DNA of 64,000 bases from assembly GCA_950295325.1 (NCBI GenBank), contig OX485805.1, positions 20,385,501 to 20,449,500 on the forward strand, given 5' to 3'. The notes beneath the pieces are model-generated. The model was not told the origin of the DNA and did no database searches. It was given only the letters and a program-made list of their open reading frames with translations. The position numbers and the translations under genes were made by a program. Each line of letters opens with the position of its first letter. Position 1 is the first letter of the stretch. Of the stretch, positions 35,444 through 46,057 are shown one piece after another. This DNA is from Polytrichum commune. Lineage: Eukaryota > Streptophyta > Polytrichopsida > Polytrichales > Polytrichaceae.

Positions 35444-35930
35444 ATGCTAGTTGGCAATATGAACCTTACCCCACTAGATTCCCTCTACATTTGGGCGTAT
35501 TTGCCCTTATACACACTAGATTCTAGATAATAATGGGTTGGAGGTGTTCACATGTAGTTAATCAAATTTCACCAACCAACCACATTATCGTGGTCCGCTA
35601 GAATGTGGAGGGCCATGGACATGGGCCACTAGACTTCCATGCGCCCACTAAGGAATCCTCAACCTACAAGTGTCGGTCACCAAAGGATGAAGACCGGTTG
35701 AAGACTCAAGAGAACCGATGCTAGTTGAGAACTCCATCCTTGATAACCGGGAAGAAGAGGTTAGTAAGTGAACCCAAATTTGAGAAGACGGGAGTAACTA
35801 GTTGGCACATACAAACCCTACCCTAGCACCAGATTCCCTCTACATTTGGGCTGGTTTGTCCTTATTCACACTAAAATTTGATGGGCAAGTGGTCTATAAG
35901 GAAACTCACCCTAAGCTAGCCTTGCATGGG
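35444..35930 (+). repeat. Dispersed repeat B-A-B with empty MITE site
   Basis: Block B occurs twice (from 35449 and from 35803, about 354 bp apart; both contain AGATTCCCTCTACATTTGGG) around block A (35510-35800). The junction GAGTAACTAGTTGGCACATA at 35791-35810 is uninterrupted, whereas the copy at 31.6 kb has a MITE there. Confidence 0.75.
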
Positions 35931-36120
35931 CCGATCTCAAATTCATGATAATGAGTCCCATGCATCCACCCTATTTTATATTCCAACCTTCAAAAAAAAG
36001 GTCCCAAAAACTTCACCCAACTTTCAAAATAAACTCTGACACAAGATAAACTAACAAACTCTTAATAATAATAATAATAAATTGAAAGAAAGATCAAACC
36101 CATAGTTCCATCCCTCTTTG
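35931..36120 (+). repeat. Dispersed repeat, partner at 26060-26350
   Basis: CTTGCATGGGCCGATCT, CACCCTATTTTATAT, CACCCAACTTTCAAA and TTCCATCCCTCTTTGTGGGA match the 26-kb copy in the same orientation. Contains an (AAT)6-like run at 36064-36081. Confidence 0.55.
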
Positions 36121-36306
36121 TGGGACTTTATGGATGACTCTATTGTTTGCACATGTGGTGATAGCCACTTGGAGTTACGGGCAAGGTGCATGTTGTTATG
36201 GTTATGAGAAATTTGGTTGCCTCCAACATGATTTCGTGTATTTGCTCTGGCGGTTTGTTGTGTTGACAAACACGGCTGGAAAAAGCTGGAGCAACAAATT
36301 GCCATA

Positions 36307-36480
36307 CAGTAAATTCTCTCTAAACTAATACTGTGTAAACTAATATTCTCTCTAAACTAATATGCGGGCACATGCCCTGTATAATTTGTTACCCCCATAT
36401 AATTTGTGTAAACTAATATCCTCCATAAACTAATATCTTCCGGCCAGTCCCAAGGATATTAGTTTAGAGAGAGTTTACTG
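36307..36480. mobile_element. Emigrant-like MITE, TA duplication
   Basis: TA flanks both ends (36305-36306, 36481-36482). Ends are CAGTAAATTCTCTCTAAACT and, inward from the right, CAGTAAACTCTCTCTAAACT, then AATA. This closely resembles the terminal pattern of the Arabidopsis Emigrant MITE family (CAGTAAAACCTCTATAAATT), which depends on pogo-like transposases. Internally, TAAACTAATAT is repeated several times. Length 174 bp. Confidence 0.88.
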
Positions 36481-36482
36481 TA

Positions 36483-36770
36483 TTGAGGAGTTCCACGACA
36501 CATCGATCTTGGAAGTTGGTGTCGATTACAAAGCACGTGAAGCACTGCTCATTAGTTACGGATGAACCGGCCGAGTTTGAGAAATAAGCGGTTGAAGTTG
36601 GAGACTTCCGGAGAATAAGTGATGATTTTAGAGAAATCTTTAGAAGAATATACCTCTTATGAATGAAAGCAAAAGCGGAAGATGATGATGTCAACATGTA
36701 ACCGGCTGGATTTAGAATCACATGGACCTTGACCCACTATGCCTAAACACTTCCTTCCCGGGCACTTCAT
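36483..36770 (-). repeat. Coding-like dispersed repeat, partner at 49910-50140
   Basis: The minus strand reads MILNPAGYMLTSSSSAF and continues 85 codons. The + strand at 49910-50140 gives WILNPTGYML and matching DNA (CAACCGGTTACATGTTGACAT, TCAACTTCAACCGGTTG, ACTCAACCGGTTCAT). Similar protein phrases in two places, one with stops, suggest fragments of a transposon or gene family that I do not recognise. Confidence 0.5.
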
Positions 36771-37870
36771 TTCCACATTGATTTCCCCCTACATTTATTG
36801 CAGCTGAAGAAAGTTTCCATTAGTCACAACAAAATAACACATCGATGCAATCAAACCCTACAACTTGGTGTGTACGTACGGTTGTGTGACTAGAATGCTA
36901 TGGTTAAACTACAAGTGAATGTTAAAATCATTTCACACTCTATACCATCCCCATAGCCATGCTTCATCCCGGAATGCAACCTCTTACAACTTTGTACCAA
37001 AGAATTTGATTGACATAGGTTAAGAATCACCTAGCGTTGCATGGCTATATGTTTCCAATTCGGAGTTGAAGACAAAATCATCATAGCCTAGAGCATCCAA
37101 GTGTTGAATCACAAGACCATTTGGCACTCGCTCCCTTGCATTTGGCATTTTGGGTATGACCCATCAAGTTGATTTTGTCATTGAGCGCCCTAACAAGCTT
37201 TTGGACAACATGCAATTCACCTCTCCTCCTTTTTCTCCATTTCATGATGGGAGCACCTACACATCGTCAAAAAACGAAGAAGAAGAAGAAGAAGAAGAAG
37301 TTAACATTGCATATAACACAAAAAAAACCAACAAAAAAAACTTTGTATAAACATGTGTGTGTAGTTAGCATGTGGAAATCCGAGTGCAAAGTGAGAGGAC
37401 AAAATTGAAGAAATAAAAGATAAAGCAGTCAAAGTTTTTTATTTCATTTCATTATTTTTAATGCCTAAAGCCATTGGTAGGTGAACACTTTTCTTAATAT
37501 GTGTCTTCTCATATTCCATCTCACTGTTCATTTTCTTTTGATACCCATCCAAAGATTTAGTTTCATTGTTTTTCATCCAATTTAATTTATCTGTCATTGA
37601 ATTTGTAGTGTCAAAAGACATTTTGTCAAGTAGAAACCCACATGTCGAGGTATATTTTACAAGTCAAAGGGTAGATATAATAATTTAGTAAATAATTAAA
37701 TCTAGCTCTACTCGTTTTTATGATTTTCAAATGTAATCACCCAGATCCTCGTAATCGCCTTTGTATCCAAAGGCACCTCTTTATCTAATCTTTATTTAGT
37801 CTTCATTTAAGTCATTTGTTATTTTGACTAATTATAAATAGATGTAGGCAACCACTTCTAGATATTAATG
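36771..37870. other. No supported gene; (GAA)8 tract
   Basis: GAA trinucleotide run at 37276-37300. The frames 37150-37350 and 37169-37408 are low-complexity translations of it. Confidence 0.45.
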
Positions 37871-37879
37871 GACCACGGC

Positions 37880-38399
37880 CATGGGTAGATCACTTTAAGG
37901 CATTTTTGTGCACCACGTGCGGCTGGGGTTTTTTTTGTTTTGGGGCTATTTACCTTCAAGGGCTGAATTAAAGCCTCCCTATAATTACTTAAATTTCAAA
38001 AATGGCCCATTTGTTTGCACCCTTCCATTACTTATATTGTCCAAGTCACTGCAATTTTTTGTACTCTATATTCCTTTTAACGACGGCGTGTTCCCTTTTC
38101 ATTCATTTTTGGACAGACGGAAATCCCAATTATCATCCATCCCCGTGAGTCCTACACCCATTTACATACCATACTAAACATACCTTCTAGGATCCTTATC
38201 TTCAACCCCTATATTAATATTACAAAAAAATAATGGCCCACGTTTTATGTCCATCTAACTTACTTATAATGGGATTGTCTACATTTAATGGCCCCTTCAT
38301 TATGTGGAATTCCTTTATAATTTTTTATTTCAAATGATTTTAATCCTCTCTATATTATGCCGCACGTCGTTTTTAAAATGCACTAAGTGATCTACCCGT
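37880..38399. mobile_element. Mutator-like MITE, imperfect 9-bp duplication
   Basis: GACCACGGC (37871-37879) and GACCATGGC (38400-38408) flank it. Inverted ends share GGGTAGATCACTT and GCATTTTTGTGCACCACGTG on the left against GCATTTTAAAAACGACGTG inward from the right. Subterminal CACGTGCGGC parallels the CACGTGCGAAC of the elements at 13537 and 57451. About 520 bp; the 89-codon frame inside is AT-rich filler. Confidence 0.75.
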
Positions 38400-38408
38400 G
38401 ACCATGGC

Positions 38409-39125
38409 AAGCTCACACATGGTCTAAAAGATATTTTTGTAAGCCTTGAATGTTAGTCAAACATGTTTGTCATTTAGAAGACACAATAACACTTAGTCAT
38501 AGAGTGTTCATATATACACATGCAATGTACTTTGTGAGCTATTCATGGGTGTGCAGTTGTGTGGCTTGTTTTACAAATATGCGTCCGCAAACACCCTTCA
38601 TTGTTATACATAAACTACTATTTTGTTTTCTCATATTTCGTGTGAGAAACCATTGGGTCATGTTGGAGTAGGTTATCTACAAACTTATGGCTAGGTTTAG
38701 GTTGCCTAATTGCTAAGGTGTTGTGTTGTGTGCGTGTTCGTAACAAATCTCGTTGACATGAATTGTTCGATGCTCTTTTTTCCTCATCCACTAAGGTAAA
38801 AGATTATCACAAGGCGCCTACATGCCATATTGGCTTCTTTTTAGAATATAGAAACTCATGATTTCAGATGCGGGTTTATAAATTAGTTCAATGGTAGTAT
38901 ATTATGTCTACAACGTGTTTTCGTAAACTTGCAATGCCACCTTTATTTTTGGGTGCCTTGGTGTCCATTTCTTGCTAACAAATTTTCAATTTAGCTTTTG
39001 TGTAAGGCATTCATGTACCGATGAAGGTTATGACGCATTTGAGTGTGTCCTCGTATCCTTCAACAACTTGACTTAAATGTGAAGTTGTCCATGGCAATGG
39101 ATATGGAGCCAACGTTGTCAATGTT
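38409..39125. other. No supported feature
   Basis: No recognised domain or repeat partner. The frame at 38450-38671 is short and unsupported. Confidence 0.35.
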
Positions 39126-40500
39126 GTGGAGAGTGTGGCTTCCACTCCAAGCTCACCCATGGATGAGGTCTCTTATGATGGTAACAATGACATATACCTT
39201 CCATCATGTCAAGGTTATTTAAAAGAGCAATGGATTGGCATCAAAGTTGCTCTTCTCAATGACCGTGACACTCCTCTTACCGACGGTGTTTGTAGAAACA
39301 TAAACCCTAAGGGTTGTGTTGATGCTAACCCCCTCGGTGATGAAGATGTTGAGGTGTCCATTTTTAATTCTTTGGTGCCTATGGAGGTGCCTCCAAGTTG
39401 GCGGTTTTTTTTTTAGCATTGGCCGCATCGGAGTGTTATGCACGATGGAATAAACTTATGGAACCATGCCCATCGTCATAAACAAACTCAAGATGCTTCA
39501 TTGGCTTTAATGTGTCCTTGAAAAAGTCTCCTTAATGACTCAGGACGCGTGCCTTGTGAAATGACACAATATCATCGAGACCACATATTGAGAGATGAAT
39601 CTATTATGTCAGTGGCAATGGCAGACTATTGTGGGAAGAAATGTTGCCACTTGTTTTCCCATAACAAAATAAAATCTTTGTGGCAAGAAATGTGGCTTGC
39701 AGACTTCCGGATGGGATCGGCAAAGAATCTTGAGGTTTATCGTAGCATGCACATGGATGGTTAACTTCATAAGATGGTGACCCTAGAAAATGTAGATAAG
39801 TATGCTATAAGGTGTGGTACATCATCCGTGCAGTATCAAAGGCCAACTTTTATAGGTTTTGAATTATTCTATTCAAGGACGTTGTTTTTCCTTCCATGGG
39901 AACTTCGGCAAAGCAACCTACAGATGCTACACATTAGGCTACTACAACACTATCAACCATTATTTTTCCCTTGACTAGTGCGATGTTGTACAAAACAAGA
40001 ATTTTTCCTTTAGGGGAGAAGGTTATTTAAATGATGTTGCCCACAAGCACAAATCGAAGAATATATTGGCAATCGTTAATGATGTTGGCCAAAAAGCAAG
40101 ATGTGGATCCATTTCTTTGTCTAAGTTGAGTGTCATCGAGAACCAACAATTTACATAATATATTATCCAAAGACATGGCAACAAGTTTGCATGTTGTACT
40201 ACTTGTGAAAAGTACAAAGGCCTTCAAGACTCTCATCCAATGGGCATGCAATGACATAGTAGACACCAAAGGAAATGCATTGAGCATGTGAATAACCAAG
40301 AGACACGCCGTCAAGGCTATTACAAGAATTACACACTCTTAATAATGAGGCCAAACGAGGTTATGACAATCAAGGAAGGCTTGATCGGTGTCTCTTACAT
40401 GCATTTGTCACATTATAGTTCATTAGATGTTGTATGCATGGAATCAACATTGACCAATTAATAAAGGAACTTGTTGTGATTAGAAGATGCATTGGCCAAT
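39126..40500 (+). pseudogene. Decayed gene of an unnamed family
   Basis: Consecutive + strand frames, broken by stops, read like one protein. 39549-39764 has YCGKKCCHLFSHNKIKSLWQ. About 39794-39860 has YKVWYIIRAVSKANFYRF. 39910-40020 has TLSTIIFPLTSAMLYKTRIF. 40035-40330 has HKHKSKNILAIVNDVGQKAR, IENQQFT, FACCTTCEKYKGLQDSHPMG and CIEHVNNQETRRQGYYKN. The Cys pairs suggest metal binding. The opening part (39126-39416, 96 codons starting MESVASTPSSPMDEVSYDG) may be its N-terminus or a separate fragment. I believe similar proteins recur in repeat-rich plant genomes, perhaps related to DUF7869-type proteins, but cannot verify that. The minus-strand frame at 40027-40314 is a shadow. Confidence 0.5.
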
Positions 40501-40529
40501 GATTACAAAGACAATTGTAACACTCATAA

Positions 40530-40924
40530 GAGCATCCTCAGTCGGTCTAGGTAAAGCTCACTGCAAACCAAAACCTATCTTTTGACTGACCTAAAATTAG
40601 AAACTGAAATTACCATCATTAGAAGCACACCTAAATAAACGCGAGATATTTCTCAAGAAAAAAGAATTGTAAAAATTTGATGTAGGTGAAATCCCTCATT
40701 GAAAACACCACATTTTCAAAATTTAGAGGGAGTGCACCAAATCTTGCTTAAAAATGGAAAGATCCTCCCACACTCCCTCCAAATTTTTGTCATTTAGAGG
40801 GAGTGTGGGAGGATCTGTCCATTTTTAAGCAAGATTTGGTGCACTCCCTCTAAATTTTGAGCAATTTTAAGCAAGATAGGTCTTGGTTTGCAGTGAGCTT
40901 TACCTAGACCGACTGAGGATGCTC
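40530..40924. mobile_element. Tourist-like hairpin MITE, TAA duplication
   Basis: TAA on both sides (40527-40529, 40925-40927). About 52-bp terminal inverted repeats with a single mismatch, starting GAGCATCCTCAGTCGGTCTA. Nested inside is a second inverted repeat: 40717-40788 (AAATTTAGAGGGAGTGCACC, ATCCTCCCACACTCCCTC) against 40793-40860, so most of the right half folds into a long stem. The 3-bp TAA duplication fits PIF/Harbinger. No coding sequence. Confidence 0.88.
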
Positions 40925-40927
40925 TAA

Positions 40928-41279
40928 GATCATTGGTACCAAAGACTATTGTTGCACTTTACTGCAAGGGGATGAAAACCTACAAGAAAACAATTAATTT
41001 GGTTAATTTAAAATTCACTATCATAGACCATAGTGGTCATTGGTGCTAACAATCTTGATATCATATGCGTAAGGCTTTGATAACAACTCAAAGAACATAT
41101 GTATGACATTCCTATCTCCATCTATGATAATATTTATTCATCAATTACAATCACAAATACGAAAGCGTGTTTGTCAAATTCAAAGAGTTGTTTATGAGAG
41201 TCGAAGAAAAAACAATGTCACTCTACATTCAATATTCTAAGCCCTAAATATAAATAGAGTGTCATGGACACACATCCAT
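40928..41279. other. No supported feature
   Basis: AT-rich sequence between a MITE and a tandem-repeat tract; nothing recognised. Confidence 0.4.
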
Positions 41280-42380
41280 AAACTTTATGGTTTATTAGTG
41301 CTAGTATGTACACAAAGTACATGGACTTGGGTATGTGAAAACTACGGAATATGCTCTATAGCATTTAGAGTTTTAGAGTTTGTGGATGCACCTTTGTAGA
41401 CTTTGTGGGTCTAAGTACTTTTGAGTGTAATGTACATATTTTGTGGATGCTTGTCCATAAACAACTTGGTAGTCGTGTGGCTCTTGGTCATCTGACCTAG
41501 TATGGAATGTTTTAGGTTCGCTAGAATTAGGTTACTCATGTACCACATCTTGTAGAAGATGCATCTCAACTACTCCGTATATAGGGTTTAGGTTTCTAGA
41601 AGCAATACGGTTACGGAAGTACATTTGTAACCCAATTCTTGGTCGTAGACCCCGCAAGGTTACATATCCACGTACTTAACCATATGGGGTTCAAGATTGA
41701 GAATTAGGTTATTAATATTTCGTTGTAACCTTTGTGTTTCTATTTTGGTTATGCCACATTTGGGTATATGTTTCTAGAGGCAAACAACTTACAGACACAC
41801 ATATGAAACCCAATTCACGTTTTTTAATTCCTCAAGGCTACTGACCCACGAATGCAACCTTTTGGGATCAAGTAAAAAATTGGGTCACTTATGTTCTAAT
41901 GTACCTTTTGTGGTTAAATTTAACTATGCTACATTTGGATTTATGTTTCTTGGAAAATTTAGGTTGCGGACACATGTTTGTAATCTTATGCCCTTTTACG
42001 GAGCTCGCAAGGTTACCTTTGGGTTTAAAGAGAGGACACAAGGCTACAACGTACCTTTATAACCTTGTGTTATATTATGCATTTATAATTTTGGGATGCA
42101 TATGGTTACGAATGCATGTTGGTAACCTTGTACCCTCTATCATGATCCACAAGGTTATGATCACTTGCATGTAACAACTTGGTTATTGATAGAGAGTTTA
42201 GGGTTATTGTGTACCTCCATCACCTTATAAGTGTTCTAACGTAAAATGCAAAAGGTTATGGATGTGCGTCCATAATTTTTTTTTCCTTTTAAAAATCATG
42301 AGTTATGTAATAAAATAAGTTTAGAAATGCACGTCCATAACCTTGAGAGCTTTTGAAGGTCTCTGCAAAAAAAATAGAGC
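41280..42380 (+). repeat. Degenerate ~177-bp tandem repeat with dyad motif
   Basis: TTTCTAGAAG, TTTCTAGAGG and TTTCTTGGAA recur at 41592, 41770 and 41947. Each is followed by a half-palindrome: GGTTACGGAAGTACATTTGT (41609), AACTTACAGACACACATATG (41785), GGTTGCGGACACATGTTTGT (41962), and the clearest one, GGTTAC, 11 bases, GGTAACC (42104-42127). CGCAAGGTTAC/CACAAGGTTAT follow in several units. Additional weaker units lie at 41280-41530 and 42180-42370. No protein product supported. Confidence 0.7.
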
Positions 42381-43300
42381 ATGGGTTGTATTATGCATAC
42401 CTTTGCAAAATTGGCAATCTGTGCAATACGTGGTTTCAATCCCTATAGAGGTAAACATAAAATTCAAGCAACAATGAAATTGGATTCTTGCAACGTCTCA
42501 TTACAATTCAACTCAATAAATGAAGTTCAATTCAACTAACTTGAATGCATTGAGCTCAATACATGCAACAAAGTCAACGAATTGATAGATATGGTTCATA
42601 CAATTGTAAAACATACCTGAAGCAAGTATGAATAGGGTACCAAAGAAATAGCATGCAAGCAAGCAACAAGGATGGACATGGAATAGAAATCCGAGAGCAA
42701 CGAAACAACAAATATGTAATTGGAATAAAAACACAACTAGAAATCAAGTGAATAAACTAAAAGCAAGTTGGAAAAAACAAATGCGAGCAAGCAATTGATG
42801 AATTGAACAACAAACAAATGGGGGGGAAATAGCAAGCAAGGGATTGCAAAGAAAAAACAACAAACACTAAAGAAAAATACATGGTAATGAGATGAAAACA
42901 ATGCATCCATCAAGCAAATTAAATGGGGGGAAAACAACAATAAGCAATCCAATAGTTGGGGGAAAAAACAACAAGCAAGCAAGTGGATTTTATTTTATTT
43001 TTTTATTTTATTTTTTTATGCAAATACTCAAGCTCCAAGCAAAATAACAAGCATCCAAGCAACAAAAAACAAGCAACAAGCAATCATGGAAGTGGGATGT
43101 AAAAAATGCATCCATCAAGGAAGTAATTGGGGGGGGGGGAGAAATTTAACATCAAACGAGCAACAAAAGAATGATGTAGGAAATTTTTAAAAAGCATAAA
43201 AATGCCAAAAAAAGAAGAAAACAAGCAAGTAGCAAGCAACCAAATGACCTTGTATTGAAACAAAATGAAAAAAAAAAAACAAACATGGAGGTGGTGCAAT
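42381..43300 (+). repeat. T-poor CAAG/CAAC low-complexity tract
   Basis: About 900 bp dominated by AAGCAAGCAACAA-type phrases on this strand with G runs (42821-42827, 42926-42931, 43129-43139) and a TTTTATTTTATTTTTTTATT stretch near 42990-43018. ATGCATCCATCAAG occurs twice, 204 bp apart (42904, 43108). The minus-strand frames here (rich in Phe, Leu and Cys) are composition artefacts. Confidence 0.6.
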
Positions 43301-43310
43301 ATTTGTATGA

Positions 43311-43742
43311 GGTTGTATGACTTCCCATGGCGTGCTACATATGCAGATAAAGGAGAAGATGACACAAGCTCTATATCTTGGCATTCTTCAAGATGGGGTC
43401 ATGAAGACAATTGAATGGTACCTTTTGAACCCATCTTGAGTCATATCCCAACATGATAATGATCATAAACATACTACAAAATTAGTCAAGTAATGGTTGT
43501 CAACGAATTTTTTTGATGTACTTACTCAACCTCATCAATCACATGACCTAAATCCACTAAAGCATGTGTGGGCACTCATGGAACAAAAATCAAATGAGTA
43601 TCCAACACTAGCCAAAGTAACGCTTAAATTGTGGGAGTGTGCGCAAGCTTCTTTCCATTCCAACACTCTTGAGAAGTGTCAATATTTCAATCCTAGCATG
43701 CTAAATCATATACAAGTTGTTTTAGTATCTAAAGGAAGGTAG
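43311..43742 (+). pseudogene. Tc1-like transposase C-terminal half, inactive
   Basis: A single frame with two stops (TGA 43437, TAA 43491). It starts GCMTSHGV, then MTQALYLGILQDGVMKTIEW, then SQHDNDHKHTTKLVK containing the second catalytic Asp (usual HDNDPKHTA). After the second stop come FFDVLTQPHQSHDLNPLKHV and ALMEQKSNEYPTLAK, LWECAQASFH and MLNHIQVVLVSKGR. In Tc1 transposases DLNPIEH carries the third catalytic residue; here that position is Lys (codon 43560-43562), so the DDE triad is broken. The N-terminal DNA-binding half is absent, and no TIRs were identified. Confidence 0.9.
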
Positions 43743-44420
43743 ACAAATTATCTATAAGTAGGTGTAGGCTACAAAATTGAGTCACTGCATACAATTCTTT
43801 TCAAATCATTGTTTCTCCATGTGTAGTTTTGCAATAGAAATGAGTGAAAGTTGCTATGTTAATGTTTTTCTTTGCTTGGCATTGTGTGTGAAAATTGACA
43901 ATGAGTCACTAACTCAATTTTGAGAGTCAATGTAGAAATATTTTGGAGAGAGAAGTCATTTTGCTCTATTTTGGGGCAAAAAATCTTTGAGAATTTTTGA
44001 GTTCCTTCTTATGTTTGATTTTATTTGAGGAGTATGCAAGTGGTGAGAGGAGCAAAGAGATGAATGTGCACATAGATGGCAAAGAAAACGAGAAGATATT
44101 TAGTTATATAGAAATAACACATGTTGGCATCTAAAACTCAAAGAAGTCCGCCGAGACTTTCCGGTTACACTCAAACAAGTGACCATTAAGGCAATTTGAC
44201 CCCAATTAATCCCCATACCTTTTGATTAACTCTAATGAAACTCTTTGTCAATGAAATCAAGGCAGGCTTTGAGGCAACCACCCCTGCCAAAGAGGACAAG
44301 ACTTGAATGCCACCATGTTTCTATTTTTGTAACATTCCCAATTGAATTAATTACCTTAAGAAGTATGTCATTACGTCTATGTCATGTTAAAAGATCAATT
44401 TTTGAGATACAACACCTTTA
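43743..44420. other. No supported feature
   Basis: AT-rich; no domain-bearing frames. Confidence 0.4.
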
Positions 44421-44645
44421 CTACACCAATTATCCCAATTAGCGTGTGTTACTATTCAAAGTTTTGCAGTGCAGTCCCGTCGTACACATGAGTTCAATTT
44501 CTACTGACAAAATTTCAATAAGTCGTTTGGACATTATAAAACATAAATGACTTTGCTTGGTAAAATATCACATTCCCGTAAAACAATTACATCATTGTGT
44601 AACTCCGAATAGTAACATGTATAAATTGGGATAGTTAGTGTAATA
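44421..44645. mobile_element. Short TIR MITE, TTACTATTCGGAGTTA family, copy 2
   Basis: Left end TACACCAATTATCCCAATTA then GTTACTATTC, facing GAATAGTAAC then TAAATTGGGATAGTTAGTGT on the right. About 225 bp. Reverse-strand GTTACTATTCGGAGTTAC matches the MITE at 11567-11790. Exact target duplication unclear (TA is possible). Confidence 0.65.
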
Positions 44646-45194
44646 AGGGGAGACCACATACGGTTGAAAACACCGGTTTCAAACTGGAGTTCGATAAGCC
44701 AAGGTAAAACAAATCCGACCTTGACATGTGCTTAACTTCGAGACTTGGGCGAACCAACACACACACTTGTTCCTTGTTGGATGCCTACTAAACCCTTGCC
44801 TCCAAAGAACCAATGTACGGGTTGTTTCACCCCAGCCCTAACTTCAAGGAGCTTGGTTTCAAAGTTGGTCCCTCTTTTGTTTTGGTTAAAACCGTCCTTC
44901 CGCCAACTCCGGTCAGAAACGGAAGTACAAACTAAAACAAAGAAAAGAAAGCCATAGCCAAATAAAGAACAGATAAAGAACAACCTGGCTTGGGTAAAGA
45001 AAACGGACCTGATTAAACAAAGGTCTCGGTTACTTATTAGAAGTCGGGAATCGGGTTCCCACTTCATTTCAATACAGTATTCCTGACAAGAGGATATGTA
45101 TGATGTCATGTAGATGATGTCAATATGACATCAAAGGACCAACAATCGTTTCCACTCAACATTATGCAAATCGTCTATCTATGTACCCATAAGG
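44646..45194. other. Composition-shifted patch with open frames on both strands
   Basis: Richer in G+C and more balanced than the flanks. The minus-strand frame 44732-45109 (125 codons, hydrophobic stretch FFICSLFGYGFLFFVLVC) overlaps a + strand frame at 44745-44957. The appearance recalls plant organellar intergenic DNA, but no organellar gene could be identified. Not supported as a gene. Confidence 0.3.
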
Positions 45195-45672
45195 GTGGAG
45201 CCAATGAAAGAGGCCCATTTTCCCGATGAATGGATATCATCCGACTCCTTGGAATCACCTCCGTGGTTGACGGAAATTTTAAACCCCAAAAAGCAATACC
45301 ACCAACAATATTGGATATCATGTCAAATGCAATTCGACGAACATTGGATATGGTTCGAGAAAAGTCATTGTCTCGGGATAAACTTGGTGAATACTTACGT
45401 TACTCATGCCCTGATCACACCAAACTTTCCGTCCGGTTCCAGCCGTGGGATTGCTGGGGGATTATGCTCACAAATAGATGTTGGCCCACCACTTTTCACA
45501 CTATTACTGTCTAAGATGTCGACAGAAGGTGTCGAAGCTGGTTGGTGTGATCAGCCCCTCGGTCGTAGGTTGGAATATGTTGGATTTTCACGTCCAAGGA
45601 GCAGTGACCAAGGCACTTCTTGGTGGATCGAGTTTGCCATGACTAAGCCAAATTTTGAAAAGTACTTACTTA
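45195..45672 (+). other. Long open frame of unknown status
   Basis: A 175-codon frame beginning MEPMKEAHFPDEWISSDSLE runs from 45195 to 45722, but its last part lies inside the MITE at 45673-46054 and an overlapping 94-codon frame (45230-45514) exists. No domain, signal peptide or homologue recognised. Either a fragment of an unknown element or chance. Confidence 0.2.
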
Positions 45673-46054
45673 GGGCATGTTTACACGAAAGCCATGAGAC
45701 CATGGCTCTTGAGAATCCTTGAATTCTCATCGGTTGAGAGTGTTACAGCCCCCTGCTTTAGGTTTACACAAGGGTGGTTTGGACCATAACCCACAATATC
45801 TTCAATGGATGAAAAAACTACGCGGAAGCCCACATGGCAAATGGATAATATTGGTGAGGATTGGAGGGAATTTTTCGGGATGGCTCTTGAATGTAGACGT
45901 GATGGAATTTGCATTGGGAATTCAAGTTCACACTAAAGGCTTGTGCCCTCCAAAAGACGTTGGCCTACAGTACATGGACATGGTCTCATCTAAAATGCGG
46001 GGTATTGTGGTTGTTCAAGAGCCATGCCATCATGCATTTGGTGTAAACATGCCC
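45673..46054. mobile_element. PIF/Harbinger-like MITE, TTA duplication
   Basis: TTA flanks both ends (45670-45672, 46055-46057). Ends are GGGCATGTTTACACGAAAGC and, read inward from the right, GGGCATGTTTACACCAAATG, each followed by CATGGCTCTTGA. 382 bp. The frame 45719-46072 falls within it and is not a gene. Confidence 0.85.
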
Positions 46055-46057
46055 TTA

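Noticed and set aside
40027-40314. 95-codon minus-strand open frame
   Set aside because: The + strand of the same bases carries protein-like text that continues on both sides (CTTCEKYKGLQDSHPMG), so the minus frame is a shadow.
42513-43384. Minus-strand Phe/Cys/Leu-rich frames as secreted or membrane proteins
   Set aside because: They translate the complement of a CAAG/CAAC low-complexity tract.
44732-45109. 125-codon minus-strand frame as a membrane protein
   Set aside because: The hydrophobic stretch is read from a pyrimidine-rich patch, the opposite strand is also open, and no family is recognised.
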